Origin: DASPHG01 sp963748315
GTDB taxonomy: Bacteria; Actinomycetota; Thermoleophilia; Solirubrobacterales; Thermoleophilaceae
NCBI GenBank assembly: GCA_963748315.1
Contig: CAVVIK010000005.1
Span: forward strand, 186,001-250,000
DNA length: 64,000 nucleotides
Direction: 5' to 3'
In this document: in pieces, positions 41,692 through 50,296 of the stretch
Numbering within the stretch: the first letter of the stretch is position 1
Layout: each line of letters starts with the position of its first letter
Made by a program: the position numbers and the translations under genes
The notes under the pieces: generated by a model
What the model saw: only the letters and a program-made list of their open reading frames with translations
Told to the model about the DNA's origin: nothing
Databases searched by the model: none

Positions 41692-42955
41692 ATGCGTGTC
41701 CGCTTCGCACCGTCGCCCACCGGGGCCCTCCACATCGGGGGCGCCCGCACGGCGCTCTACAACTGGCTGCTCGCGCGCGGGTCGGGCGGGACGTTCGTGC
41801 TGCGCATCGAGGACACCGACCGCGAGCGCTCCACACCGGAGAACGTCGAGCAGATCCTCGACGCGCTGAACTGGCTGGGGCTCGACTGGGACGAGGGCCC
41901 CCACAGCCAGGCGGAGCGCGCGGCCGAGCATCGCGCCGCGATCGACCAGCTGCTCGAGAACGGCCACGGCTACGAGGACGAGGGCGCCGTCCGGATCAAG
42001 GTGCCCGACGAGGGCGAGGTCGTGGTCAAGGACGTCATCCGCGGCGACGTCACCTTCCCGCTGTCGGCGATCGACGACTTCGTCATCGCGCGCTCCGACG
42101 GCAGCGCGCTCTACAACCTCGCCGTCGCGGTGGACGACCGCGACATGGGCATCACGCACGTTGTCCGCGGCGAGGACCACCTGTCGAACACCCCGCGCCA
42201 GGTGCTGATCCTGCAGGCGCTCGGCGCCGAGCCGCCCGTCTACGCGCACCTGCCGCTGCTGCACGGGCCGGACGGCAAGAAGCTCTCGAAGCGCCACGGC
42301 GCCGCATCGGTCCAGGAGCTGCGCGCGAACGGCTATCTGCCGGACGCGGTGCGCAACTACCTCGCGCTGCTCGGGTGGGGCTACGACGAGAGCACGACCT
42401 TCTTCACGACCGACGAGCTGGTCGAGCGCTTCAGCCTCGAGCGGGTGTCGAAGAACCCCGCGGTCTTCGACGAGCAGAAGCTCGCCTGGATGAACGCGAA
42501 CTACCTGCGCGGGCTCGAGATCGACGAGCTGGTGCGGCTGCTCGAGGAGCGCTACGAGCGCGACGACCTGCGCGAGGCCGCCGAGATCGCGCAGGAGAAG
42601 CTCCGCACGATCGAGGACTTCTGGCCGTTCGCCGGCTTCCTGTTCGAGCGCCGCGAGATCGATCCCGCGGCCTGGGACAAGGTGATGAAGGACGGCGCCG
42701 CGGACAACCTGGAGGAGGCCCGTGCGCGCCCTCGCCGAGGTGCCGAACTGGGACAAGGAGGCGATCGAGGGGGCCCTCCGGGGGGTCGTCGAGCAGCGGG
42801 GGGTCAAGCCCAAGGAGGTCTTTCAGCCCGTGAGGGTCGCGATCTCGGGCACGACGGTCTCGCCCGGCATCTTCGAGTCGCTGGCCGTTCTAGGACGCGA
42901 AGAATCGCTCCTGCGGATCGATGCTGCACTGGATTTGGCCAGAAAAACGGCTTAA
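41692..42955 (+). CDS. gltX: Glutamyl-tRNA synthetase (frameshift near 42720; short insert region)
   Basis: Class I synthetase. 'MRVRFAPSPTGALHIGGARTALYNW' (HIGH motif HIGG), 'RIEDTDRERS', 'GEDHLSNTPRQ', and KMSKS-equivalent KLSKRH. After 'GAADNLEEARA' one base is off near 42720; the next frame gives 'LAEVPNWDKEAIEGALRG', 'RVAISGTTVSPGIFESLAVLGREESL' and ends at 42955. Total is about 421 residues, shorter than usual. The region between 'QLLENGHGYEDEG' and 'AVRIKVPDEG' lacks about 40-50 residues that normally include the CxC zinc segment. With gatCAB present, it likely also misacylates tRNA-Gln for transamidation. Confidence 0.92.
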
Positions 42956-43015
42956 TAGAGCCAAAATAAAATTGGGACTCAACCATTTGTCGAGTGGTGC
43001 CGATAGGGGCAGCAC

Positions 43016-44245
43016 ATGGCACCCTCCGCCGCCCCCACCAAGGCCAAGTCAAAGGCCGCCCCGAAGGCAGCCGCCAAGGCTCCCGCGAAGCGCTCCAACG
43101 GGCGTATCGCGTCGTCGAGCAGCCGCCGCCACAACGAGGGCCACGGCCGCCGGCTCACCGCCGCGTTCGAGGCGCTCGAGGCTTTCCCGGCGCTCGCCGA
43201 GTCGCGCAACCGCCTGCTGACGACGGTCCGCGAGGACGGCTCGTCGGCATCGGATGTCGTCGAGGTCGTCGAGTCCGACGTCGCGCTCACGATCGCGGTG
43301 CTGCGGATCGCCAACCGCGCTCGCTCGCCCAAGCGCGGCAAGATCGCCGGGATCCCCAAGGCGGTCGAGATCCTCACCCCGGGCGGCGTCGAGGCGCTCG
43401 CCACACGGACCGCCACGTTCGACTTCTTCGAGCGCAGCCCGGTCTGGGATGCGCTGCCGGAGCGCTTCCGGCTTCACGCCGTCGCCACCCAGCGCGCCGC
43501 CGAGCGGATCGCGCGGGAGATCGGCTTCGAGCAGCGTGACGAACTTTTTGTCTCGGCCCTCCTCCACGACATCGGCAAGCTCGTGCTCGTCCACGCGTAC
43601 CCGGGCTACCCGGGGCACATCCACGGCGATGCTCGCACCCCCGAGGAGCGTGTCGCGCGTGAGCGGCGCGAGCTCGGTGTCGATCACGGCGTCGTCGGCG
43701 GCGTGCTCGCGCGCCGCTGGGGACTCCCGAACCGGCTCGCGTCGGCGATCGAGCGCCATCACTCCGAGGACGGTGGCGAGGAGGCCGTGATCATCCGCCT
43801 GGGCGACATGCTCGCCCACTACGCCCAGGGCCACCCGGTCGATCCGAACGAGATGGTCAAGGTCGGCAAGTCGATCGGCCTCAGCCCCGAGAAGCTGCGC
43901 GGCGTCATGTACGAGCTTCCCTACGCCGGCCAGGGCTCGCCGCGTCAGATCGAGCCGTGCCCGCTCTCGACCCGCGAGATCGAGGTGCTGAAGCGCCTCG
44001 CCGAGGGCAAGGTCTACAAGCAGATCGCGCTCGAGCTGAACCTCTCCACGAGCACGGTGCGCACGCACCTCCACAACACGTACGGCAAGCTCGGTGCAGT
44101 TGACCGCGCGCAGGCCGTCCTTGTTGCCACCGAGACGCGGCTGGCTCGTCAGTCAGCGCTTGCAGACTGCCCTCGTGGCAGTCGAACAGAAGGTCACCTT
44201 CTGTCGCATCTGCGAGGCCCACTGCGGCATGGTCGCGACGGTTGA
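43016..44245 (+). CDS. HDOD-domain regulator fused to LuxR-type HTH
   Basis: 409 residues. A basic Lys/Ala-rich N-terminal tail (1-40). HDOD domain: 'DVVEVVESDVALTIAVLRIANRARSPKRGKIAGIPKAVEIL', 'LFVSALLHDIGKLVLVHAY', 'GVDHGVVGGVLARRWGLPNRLASAIERHH' and 'IIRLGDMLAHYAQGH'. C-terminal GerE-type HTH: 'LSTREIEVLKRLAEGKVYKQIALELNLSTSTVRTHLHNTYGKLG'. HDOD modules sense signals or recruit nucleotides; here they are tied to a DNA-binding output. It overlaps the next gene by 71 bp, but a normal stop may have been lost near 44140 by an indel. Preceded by an AT-rich 60-bp gap. Confidence 0.78.
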   Translation: MAPSAAPTKAKSKAAPKAAAKAPAKRSNGRIASSSSRRHNEGHGRRLTAAFEALEAFPALAESRNRLLTTVREDGSSASDVVEVVESDVALTIAVLRIANRARSPKRGKIAGIPKAVEILTPGGVEALATRTATFDFFERSPVWDALPERFRLHAVATQRAAERIAREIGFEQRDELFVSALLHDIGKLVLVHAYPGYPGHIHGDARTPEERVARERRELGVDHGVVGGVLARRWGLPNRLASAIERHHSEDGGEEAVIIRLGDMLAHYAQGHPVDPNEMVKVGKSIGLSPEKLRGVMYELPYAGQGSPRQIEPCPLSTREIEVLKRLAEGKVYKQIALELNLSTSTVRTHLHNTYGKLGAVDRAQAVLVATETRLARQSALADCPRGSRTEGHLLSHLRGPLRHGRDG

Positions 44246-46383
44246 GGACGACCGGATCACGAAGCTCCGGCCTGATCCCGACCATCCGCTCTCGAAGGGC
44301 TATGCGTGCCCCAAGGGGATCGCGATGCTCGACGTGCAGAACGATCCCGACCGGGTCGTCCATCCGCTGAAGAAGGGTGCGGACGGCGAGTTCCACCGGG
44401 TGAGCTGGGACGAGGCGCTCGACGACATCGGCGAGCGGCTGCGGGCGATCATCGGCCGGCACGGCAAGAAGTCCGTCGGCTGGTACATGGGGAATCCGGG
44501 CGCGTTCTCCTACTCGCACCCGCTGTGGAGCAAGGGGTTCGTCGACGGCCTCGGCTCGCCGCACTACTACACGGCCGGGTCGCAGGACGTGAACAACCGC
44601 TTCGCGGCGAGCGCGCTGCTCTACGGAAGCCCGCTGCTCGTTCCGATCCCGGACCTCAACCGCACGCGGTTCCTGTTCATGGTCGGGGCGAACCCGATGG
44701 TGTCGCACGGCTCGGTGCTGACCGCGCCCCGGATCCGCGAGCAGCTGCACGAGATCGTCAACCGAGGCGGGCGCGTCGTGGCCGTGGACCCGCGCCGGTC
44801 CGAGACCGCGCGCCAGTTCGAGCACGTGGCGGTGACGCCGGACACCGATGCGTGGCTCCTGCTTTCGATGCTGAACGTGATCTTCGGCGAGGGCCTCGCG
44901 AACGGCGACTTCCTCGCAGACGCACACGGAGGGCGCGGACGCCCTCGCCGAGATGGCGCGCCCGTTCGTGCCGGAGGAAACGGCAGAGCGGACCGGCGTG
45001 CCGGCGGAGACGGTGCGCGACCTCGCGCGCGCGATGGCGGAGCCCGGATCGGCCGCCTACGGACGCACGGGCTCGTGCCTGGGCCGTTTCGGGACGCTCA
45101 TCGCGTTCCTGATCGACGCGCTCAACGCGGTCACGGGAAACCTCGACAGTCCCGGCGGCGCGGTCTTCGGGCGTCCGGCGATCGCGCTCGACGACGTGGG
45201 GGAGAAGGCGGGGCTCGCGAGCTACGGAAAGGTGCGCTCGCGCTTCGGCGGCTTCCCGGACGTGATCGGCAACCTGCCGGCGTCGCTCCTGCCGCGCGAG
45301 ATCACGACGCCCGGTGAGCTCCAGATCCGCGCGTTCTTCGTGTCGGCCGGGAACCCGGTGCTGTCGGTGCCGGATGGCGACGCGCTCGAGGAGGCGCTCG
45401 ACGACCTCGAGCTGTGCGTCTCGCTCGACTTCTACGTCAACGAGACGAACCGCCACGCCGACTACATCCTCCCGAGCCCGACCTTCTACGAGCGCGACGA
45501 CATGCCGCTCGCCTTCCTCGGCTTCTACACGACGCCGTTCATCCAGTACACGGACGCGGTCGTGCCGCCCGCCGGCGAGTCGCGCGAGGAATGGGAAGTG
45601 ATCGACGAGATCGCGAAGCGGATCGGGGTCGTGCCGTTCTCGGTCAAGCTGGTGCGGCTGCTCGGGCGCCTGCCGGGCATGCGCCCGAAGCCGCGCCGGG
45701 TCGCCGAGCTCCTGCTGCGCACGGGGCCCGAGGGCGACCTGTTCGGCGCTCGCCGAGGCGGGCTGAACATGGGCAAGGTCGCGCGCGAGCCGCACGGCAT
45801 CGTGCTCTCGGAAGAGATCCCGACCGGCGTGCTCGGCGAGAAGGTGCGCAACAAAGGCGGACGCGTGCACCTCGCCCCCGAGGCGATCGCCGGGGAGGTC
45901 GCCCGCCTGTCGGCCGCGAACGGCGCCGACCCGGGCTTCCCACTGCGGCTGATCGGGCTGCGCGAGCTGCGCTCGCACAACTCATGGATGCACAACTCGC
46001 CGCTCCTCATGCGCGGTGGCCGCGTCCACGCGCTGCGGGTCCATCCGCGTGACGCCGAGGAGCACGGCCTCGTGGACGGCGGCGAGGCGCGGCTGGCATC
46101 GAAGTCGGGCGCCGTCGTCGTGCCGGTCAAGGTGACCGACGAGATGACGCCCGGCGTGGTCGCGCTTCCGCACGGATGGGGCCACAACGGAGGCTGGAAC
46201 GTCGCGAACGAGGCAGGCGGCGTGAACGTGAACCTGCTCGCGAGCTCGGACCCGGACGACCTCGAGCCGCTGGCGGGCATGGCCTTCCTGAACGGAATCC
46301 CGGTCAGGCTCGAGCCCGTGGCCGGATCAGGCAGGGACGCGGACGCGGACGCGCGTCCCGCTGCTGTCGCTCTCGACGGCTAG
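44175..46383 (+). CDS. Molybdopterin oxidoreductase, formate-dehydrogenase/nitrate-reductase-like (frameshift near 44925)
   Basis: About 735 residues. N-terminal 4Fe-4S ligands C10, C13, C17 and C45 ('FCRICEAHCGM', 'YACPKG'). Then 'SVGWYMGNPGAFSYSHPLW', 'FMVGANPMVSHGS', and 'VVAVDPRRSETARQFEHV'. An extra base near 44925 splits it; frame two gives 'VPEETAERTGVPAETVRDLARAM' and 'FYVNETNRHADYILPSPTFYERDD', and C-terminal molydopterin dinucleotide-binding domain 'FPLRLIGLRELRSHNSWMHNSPLL' and 'LPHGWGHNGGWN'. GTG 44175 lacks a Shine-Dalgarno. No Sec codon (TGA in frame) or signal peptide; cytoplasmic. The substrate (formate, thiosulfate or other) is not determined. Confidence 0.82.
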
Positions 46384-47502
46384 CTCGCCGCCCAGCATCT
46401 CCGCCCGCTCGCGCATGCTCGCGAGCCCGATGTGCCCCGGCTCGCCCGAGCCCAGTGGGTCCACGTCGCCGAAGCCGTCCCCGTCGTCCTCGACCTCGAG
46501 GAGGGCGATCCCCCCGCCATGGCTCAACCGGATCTTGATCGCCGAAGCCCCCGCATGCCTGCCGGCGTTCGCGACCGCCTCCTGGGTGACGCGGAAGAGC
46601 GGGCCGGCGACCTCGGGCGGCAGATCGTCGGCCGCTATCTCAGTCCTGACGGACACGCCGTAGCGCCGCTCCCACAGCCCGATGCAGTCGGCGACCGCCT
46701 GCTCGAAGCCGAGCTCCTCGAAGGCGTGCGGCCCGAGCTCGACGATTTCGTCGCGCAGGGCCTTTACGTTCGCGCGGGTCAAGGCGCGCGCGTCGGTGAT
46801 CGCCTTGCGGCCCGCGGTGGAATCCCCGTGGTCGAACGCCTGCTCGGCCGATGCGAGCATCAACTCGACGGTCGTGAGCTCCTGGATGGGGCCGTCATGG
46901 ATCGACTGGGCGAGCCGGCGGCGGACGTCCGACTCGGTGTCGATCGTGCGGCGCGAGAGCGCCCGCGCCCGGATCCGAGCGCTCGACTCGGCCTCGCGGA
47001 GCGCGCCCACGACAATCGCGGTGGCGAGGCAGGCTGCGGCGAAGACGACCTCGTAGGCGTGGAGAAGGTCGTCGTCGATCGGGACGTCACTCGAGAGCGT
47101 CACGGGAATCAGGACGATCGGGGGCAGCGCGCCCACGAAGAGGCTCCAGCTCGATCCCTGACAGTGCGCGTGGGCTGCCACCAGAAACAGCGCGATGAAG
47201 TGCGTCGGCGCGTACATGTCTGGCTCGACAGCGATCAGGAGGCCCAGCACGGCCATGTCGCCGAGCGCGATCAGCGGGTTCAGCCCCGCCTCGGTCGAGT
47301 GCCGGGTGACAGCAAGCACGAAAAGCGACCACGGCAGCGCAGCTGCGGCGACGACGGCGGTCGCGCTGCCGCCGTACGGGAAGCCGAGGATGGCGAGCGC
47401 GATGATCGCCGCCACGGTGATCGCGGCCCTGATCACCGCGAAGCCGACGATCGGCTCGCGCGCCTCAAGCGGCGTCCGCACGGGTATGGCCGGGAGCCTC
47501 AC
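46327..47502 (-). CDS. Membrane histidine kinase (HisKA_3 type)
   Basis: 391 residues. GTG 47502 is chosen as it directly precedes the membrane region and overlaps the VanZ stop. About five or six TM helices in the first 165 residues ('FAVIRAAITVAAIIALAILGF', 'WSLFVLAVTRH', 'LGLLIAVEPDM', 'LFLVAAHAH'), then a HisKA_3 phosphoacceptor His202 in 'LAQSIHDGPIQELTTVELML', and ATPase boxes 'AVANAGRHAGA', 'VEDDGDGFG' and 'IGLASMRERAEMLGG'. This NarL-type partner normally needs a LuxR-type response regulator, which is not next to it. Its end overlaps the Mo-enzyme gene by 57 bp. Confidence 0.85.
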   Translation of the reverse strand: MRLPAIPVRTPLEAREPIVGFAVIRAAITVAAIIALAILGFPYGGSATAVVAAAALPWSLFVLAVTRHSTEAGLNPLIALGDMAVLGLLIAVEPDMYAPTHFIALFLVAAHAHCQGSSWSLFVGALPPIVLIPVTLSSDVPIDDDLLHAYEVVFAAACLATAIVVGALREAESSARIRARALSRRTIDTESDVRRRLAQSIHDGPIQELTTVELMLASAEQAFDHGDSTAGRKAITDARALTRANVKALRDEIVELGPHAFEELGFEQAVADCIGLWERRYGVSVRTEIAADDLPPEVAGPLFRVTQEAVANAGRHAGASAIKIRLSHGGGIALLEVEDDGDGFGDVDPLGSGEPGHIGLASMRERAEMLGGELAVESDSSGTRVRVRVPA

Positions 47503-47879
47503 GTCTCGCGCCTCCGCACCCAGAGGCACGTGGCCGCGATGCCGACGGAGTCGATGACGACGTCGACGGGCGTGCCGTGGCGGCCCTCGATGAAGGTCTG
47601 GTGCCACTCGTCCGTGATCGCGTAGGCGACGGAGATCGCCGCGGCCGCCACCAGCGCGCCCGTGCGAGTGGTCATACCGGCGAACGCGCGCCACCAGAGG
47701 AAGCACAAGAGGGCGTACTCGGCGGCGTGGAAGATCTTGCGCCCGATCGTGTCCCACACGCCGAGCCCGGACGAGAGGTCCGGCTGGTGCGAGAAGAAGA
47801 AGATCAGCGCCATCAACGCGAGCGGCGGCGCCCAGGGATCGAGCCTCGATACGAGTGCCACGAGCCTTAAGGTAGTCAC
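47499..47879 (-). CDS. VanZ-family membrane protein
   Basis: 126 residues. 'PPLALMALIFFFSHQPDLSSG', 'KIFHAAEYALLCFLWWRAF' and 'ALVAAAAISVAYAITDEWHQTFIEGRHGTPVDVVIDSVG' are VanZ/YvdB-like: the E(Y)-containing helix and 'DEWHQ.F..GR...DV..D..G' signature are conserved. Four TM helices. Role in teicoplanin resistance is only known for distant homologs. GTG 47879 starts 2 bp from the divergent Rrf2 gene; the end overlaps the histidine kinase (GTGA), so they form an operon. Confidence 0.8.
   Translation of the reverse strand: MTTLRLVALVSRLDPWAPPLALMALIFFFSHQPDLSSGLGVWDTIGRKIFHAAEYALLCFLWWRAFAGMTTRTGALVAAAAISVAYAITDEWHQTFIEGRHGTPVDVVIDSVGIAATCLWVRRRET
47868..47873 (+). promoter_or_regulatory. -10-like TAAGGT, leaderless Rrf2 start
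   Basis: TAAGGT ends 8 nt before TTG 47882, inside the VanZ start region. The Rrf2 protein could repress itself and the divergent operon from this overlap. Confidence 0.4.
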
Positions 47880-47881
47880 GC

Positions 47882-48283
47882 TTGCTTGCGATCACCTCCA
47901 AGTCGCCGTACGCGGTGCGGGCCCTGTGCGAGCTCGCCCTGTGCGGAGCCTCGGTGCCGATTCCGATCGGCGAGCTGGCCCGCCGGCGCGATATCCCGCA
48001 GCAGTTCCTCGAGGGGCTGTTCGCGACGCTCCGCCGCGCCGGGATCCTCAAGAGCCAGCGTGGTGTGAAGGGCGGCTACCTCTTCGCCCGCTCGCCGTCC
48101 GAGGTCACAGTGCTCGAGGTTGTCGAGCTGCTGGAGGGCGAGCTGTCAGCGCGCGACGGCGGCGGCGACGAGATCTGGCAGAAAGCCGTGGCCGCGCTCC
48201 GCGAGGTGCTCGCGAACACGACGATCGCCGAGCTGGCCGAGCGCGAGGCCCAGGCCAAGGGCCAGTCGATGTACTACATCTGA
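47882..48283 (+). CDS. Rrf2-family transcriptional regulator
   Basis: 133 residues. 'ITSKSPYAVRALCELALCG' and winged helix 'GELARRRDIPQQFLEGLFATLRRAGILKSQRGVKGGYLFA' are Rrf2. The Cys triplet that holds the 2Fe-2S cluster in IscR/NsrR is not visible; 'AREALAQ' replaces it. So this is more like the CymR/cysteine-type branch or an apo sensor. TTG start 47882 is 2 bp from the divergent VanZ GTG. Targets unknown. Confidence 0.78.
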   Translation: MLAITSKSPYAVRALCELALCGASVPIPIGELARRRDIPQQFLEGLFATLRRAGILKSQRGVKGGYLFARSPSEVTVLEVVELLEGELSARDGGGDEIWQKAVAALREVLANTTIAELAEREAQAKGQSMYYI

Positions 48284-48897
48284 AAGGTCGTCGCGATCTC
48301 GGCGACGCCTTTAACGGCAGCTCGGCCGAGCAGAACGACAAGAGTGATGCCAGCGGCTGTGACCACGATCCCTATCGCGGCGATCAGCGCGTCTTCGAGC
48401 AGGACACCGAGCGACAGCAACACGACGCCAAGCGACGGCAAGGTGTCGAGCCCGGAGAACGGCGGGGCCACGAATGCGCCGAGAGTTCCGATCATCGCGA
48501 GCACACCGAATGCGACGTTGCTTACCCGGTGGCCGAACACGATCCGGCCGCGCGGACGCGAACTACGTTCGAGCCGGCGAATCAGTCGCAGTAGCCGCTC
48601 GAGAAACCGCTCTCTTCTGGGACCCGCGAGCGTGACTGCGCACCAGCGCCGTGGTAGCCAGACCTTCTCGTGTCCGACGAGCAGCTGGAGCGCGAGCAGC
48701 ATCGAGACCACCTCGAGTACGTGTGTCGCACCTCCCGTCGGCAAAGGCAGCGCGGACGGGCCCAACAGGAGCACGAACAGCACCGCGAAGCTCTTCTGCT
48801 CGAAGGTGCTGATGATGCTGCCGAGGGTCTTGTCTCCGTCAGCGCTCAGCCAGCACGAGAGCTCGTCGCTGAACCGGCGATGCGGGAGTTCCTCCAT
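48274..48897 (-). CDS. ExoD-family membrane protein
   Basis: 207 residues. 'KTLGSIISTFEQKSFAVLFVLLLGPSALPLPTGGATHVLEVVSMLLALQLLVGHEKVWLP' is the ExoD signature (exopolysaccharide synthesis), with further TM helices 'VLAMIGTLGAFVAPPFSGLDTLPSLGVVLLSLGVLLEDALIAAIGIVV'. Genetic roles of ExoD are indirect. Overlaps the convergent Rrf2 gene by 10 bp. CAGAAT lies 8 nt before the ATG, a near match to the leaderless box. Confidence 0.78.
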   Translation of the reverse strand: MEELPHRRFSDELSCWLSADGDKTLGSIISTFEQKSFAVLFVLLLGPSALPLPTGGATHVLEVVSMLLALQLLVGHEKVWLPRRWCAVTLAGPRRERFLERLLRLIRRLERSSRPRGRIVFGHRVSNVAFGVLAMIGTLGAFVAPPFSGLDTLPSLGVVLLSLGVLLEDALIAAIGIVVTAAGITLVVLLGRAAVKGVAEIATTFQM

Positions 48898-48938
48898 TCA
48901 CGCCGATTCTGACGCCAAGTTTCGTCATCGCGTTTGCG

Positions 48939-49656
48939 TCAGCCGCCGAGCAAGATCCCGGTGAACCCGGTGTCGGGCCAGCTGGTGCCACCCGTGTAGT
49001 TGCCGAGATAGCAGTCGAGGCCCACTGAGACCTTGTGAGTTCCTGCGGCGAGGGTGCCGGTCACGCCCGCGAGCTCGACGAAGCGTGAGTCGGGGTCCGG
49101 GTCAGCCGGATCCGTTGCCTCGACGGTTCGGCCGGAACCGGGCACCGGAACGTCGTCGACATAGATCCCGTACTTGATATCGCCGGTGTCGCAGTCGATC
49201 GCCTGGCTGACCCGAGCCGACAGAAAAAGCTTGCCTGCGATCGGGAGCGAGAAATTCGTCTCGACTGAAGACAGCTTCACGGGAGGAGAGATCCGGAGCG
49301 CTGTCGCCGCCCACCGCGAACCCGAACGTCGGACCCGTGGCGCCTGTGGCGCCCTTGTCTCCCTTGGGTCCCTTGGTTCCGTTGGGGAACACCGCCGCCG
49401 GGAACTTCGCGCCGCCGTCAAGCGCGAGCAGTTTTCCGCCCTCCGGAGTCGTCGATGCGCTCAGCCCGTCGACCTTGCCGGCCTTCTTCGCCTTCTTGGC
49501 CTTCTTCGCCTTGCGGGCCTTCTTCGCGAATCCGGCCTTCTCAGCGAACGGGACGACGTCGAGAGCGACCGCCGACCCGCCGAGCAGCACGAACAGGCAG
49601 ATCGTGGAGACGACGTTCGCGTACGTCAGACGTGCGCGGATGCGAGAGAGCGACAA
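48939..49656 (-). CDS. Surface protein with short collagen-like repeat (frameshift near 49300)
   Basis: TTG 49656 with GGAGG 7 nt upstream. 'MSLSRIRARLTYANVVSTICLFVLLGGSAVAL' is a membrane-anchor/signal helix of a family that I associate with Thermoleophilia. A Lys/Ala repeat ('KKARKAKKAKKAKKAGK') and Gly-X-Y stretch 'GTKGPKGDKGATGATGP' follow. Near 49300 the frame shifts; the other frame gives a beta-rich C-terminal domain: 'VETNFSLPIAGKLFLSARVSQAIDC', 'IKYGIYVDDVPVPGS' and 'GTLAAGTHKVSVGLDCYLG'. About 238 residues. Likely a secreted or attached cell-surface protein. Confidence 0.65.
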
Positions 49657-49692
49657 GGCGAGACCTCCGTCCGGGAGCGGGAGGCGGGCAGG

Positions 49693-50034
49693 TTAGTGCT
49701 GCAGGGCGGTGCGGGCGGCGTGCCTGTCGGCGTACGTCGTGATGCCCGAGACACCGCTGGTCTCGAGCGCCTCGACGCAGGGACCGTCCGGGTCGGCGAC
49801 GACGGCGAAGCCCCAGCCGGCTTCGTCGGCGCGTGCCTTCGCCGCCTCGAGCGCCTCGACCCCCTCGGGATCGCATAGCGAGACGTCCCACAGGTCGACG
49901 ACGACGTCGTTGTCGAGCTGGACCCGGCGCAGGTAGGAGGCCAGCAGCTCGGCGCCCTCCGAGTTCATATCGCCGGAGGCAACGACGACTACGAGCACGC
50001 CCCAGTAGTGAGATCGAAGTGCGAGTCGGCTCAC
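49693..50034 (-). CDS. STAS/MlaB-like domain protein
   Basis: 113 residues from GTG 50034. 'VVVVASGDMNSEGAELLASYLRRVQLDNDVVVDLWDVSLCDPEGVEALEAAKARADEAGWGFAVVADPDGPCVEALETSG' fits the anti-anti-sigma (STAS) fold, but the phosphorylatable Ser in the usual 'DSSG' place is replaced by 'LCDPEG'. It may bind nucleotides or partners without being a kinase target. No anti-sigma gene is nearby. Confidence 0.6.
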   Translation of the reverse strand: MSRLALRSHYWGVLVVVVASGDMNSEGAELLASYLRRVQLDNDVVVDLWDVSLCDPEGVEALEAAKARADEAGWGFAVVADPDGPCVEALETSGVSGITTYADRHAARTALQH

Positions 50035-50129
50035 CCTAGGCGTCCTGCCGGTGGGGGCAGCGGCTTGGGCCACAAACACGAAAACGCGCCGCCGCCTTCG
50101 AGGTTGGGCAGTTTGGGTTTTGGGGCATG

Positions 50130-50160
50130 AAAAAGGGCCCCCAGCCGGGGCTGGGGGCCC
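50130..50160 (-). terminator. Intrinsic terminator for minus-strand RNA
   Basis: Eleven-bp perfect stem GGGCCCCCAGC (50135-50145) and GCTGGGGGCCC (50150-50160) with a CGGG loop. Five A (50130-50134) lie on its left, so the U-run is on the minus strand. It therefore ends a leftward transcript coming from the structured region to its right, not the plus-strand cysK message. Confidence 0.75.
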
Positions 50161-50296
50161 AAGGGGTGTCGAGCGAAGTTGGGAGGCTAGGCTCGACATC
50201 CATCGTTCATACGGGGGCAGGGGAGCCCTCTGAACGACTTCTCGGCAAATTCCCCGGTTCGCAGGACCTAAACCTCCCTGCGAAAATCTCCCCCGA
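50161..50296 (-). ncRNA. Candidate structured RNA between STAS gene and cysK
   Basis: No ORF. Three inverted repeats in a row: TGTCGAGC / GCTCGACA (50167-50174 and 50191-50198), CGTTCA / TGAACG (50204-50209 and 50231-50236, with a G-rich inner stem), TTCGCAGG / CCTGCGAA (50258-50265 and 50277-50284). On the minus strand they are followed by a U-tailed terminator. Either a minus-strand small RNA of about 165 nt or a cysK leader element. No Rfam match can be made here. Confidence 0.4.

Noticed and set aside
44175..46383. Selenocysteine-containing formate dehydrogenase
   Set aside because: No in-frame TGA at the active-site region; the break near 44925 is a simple frameshift with both sides conserved.
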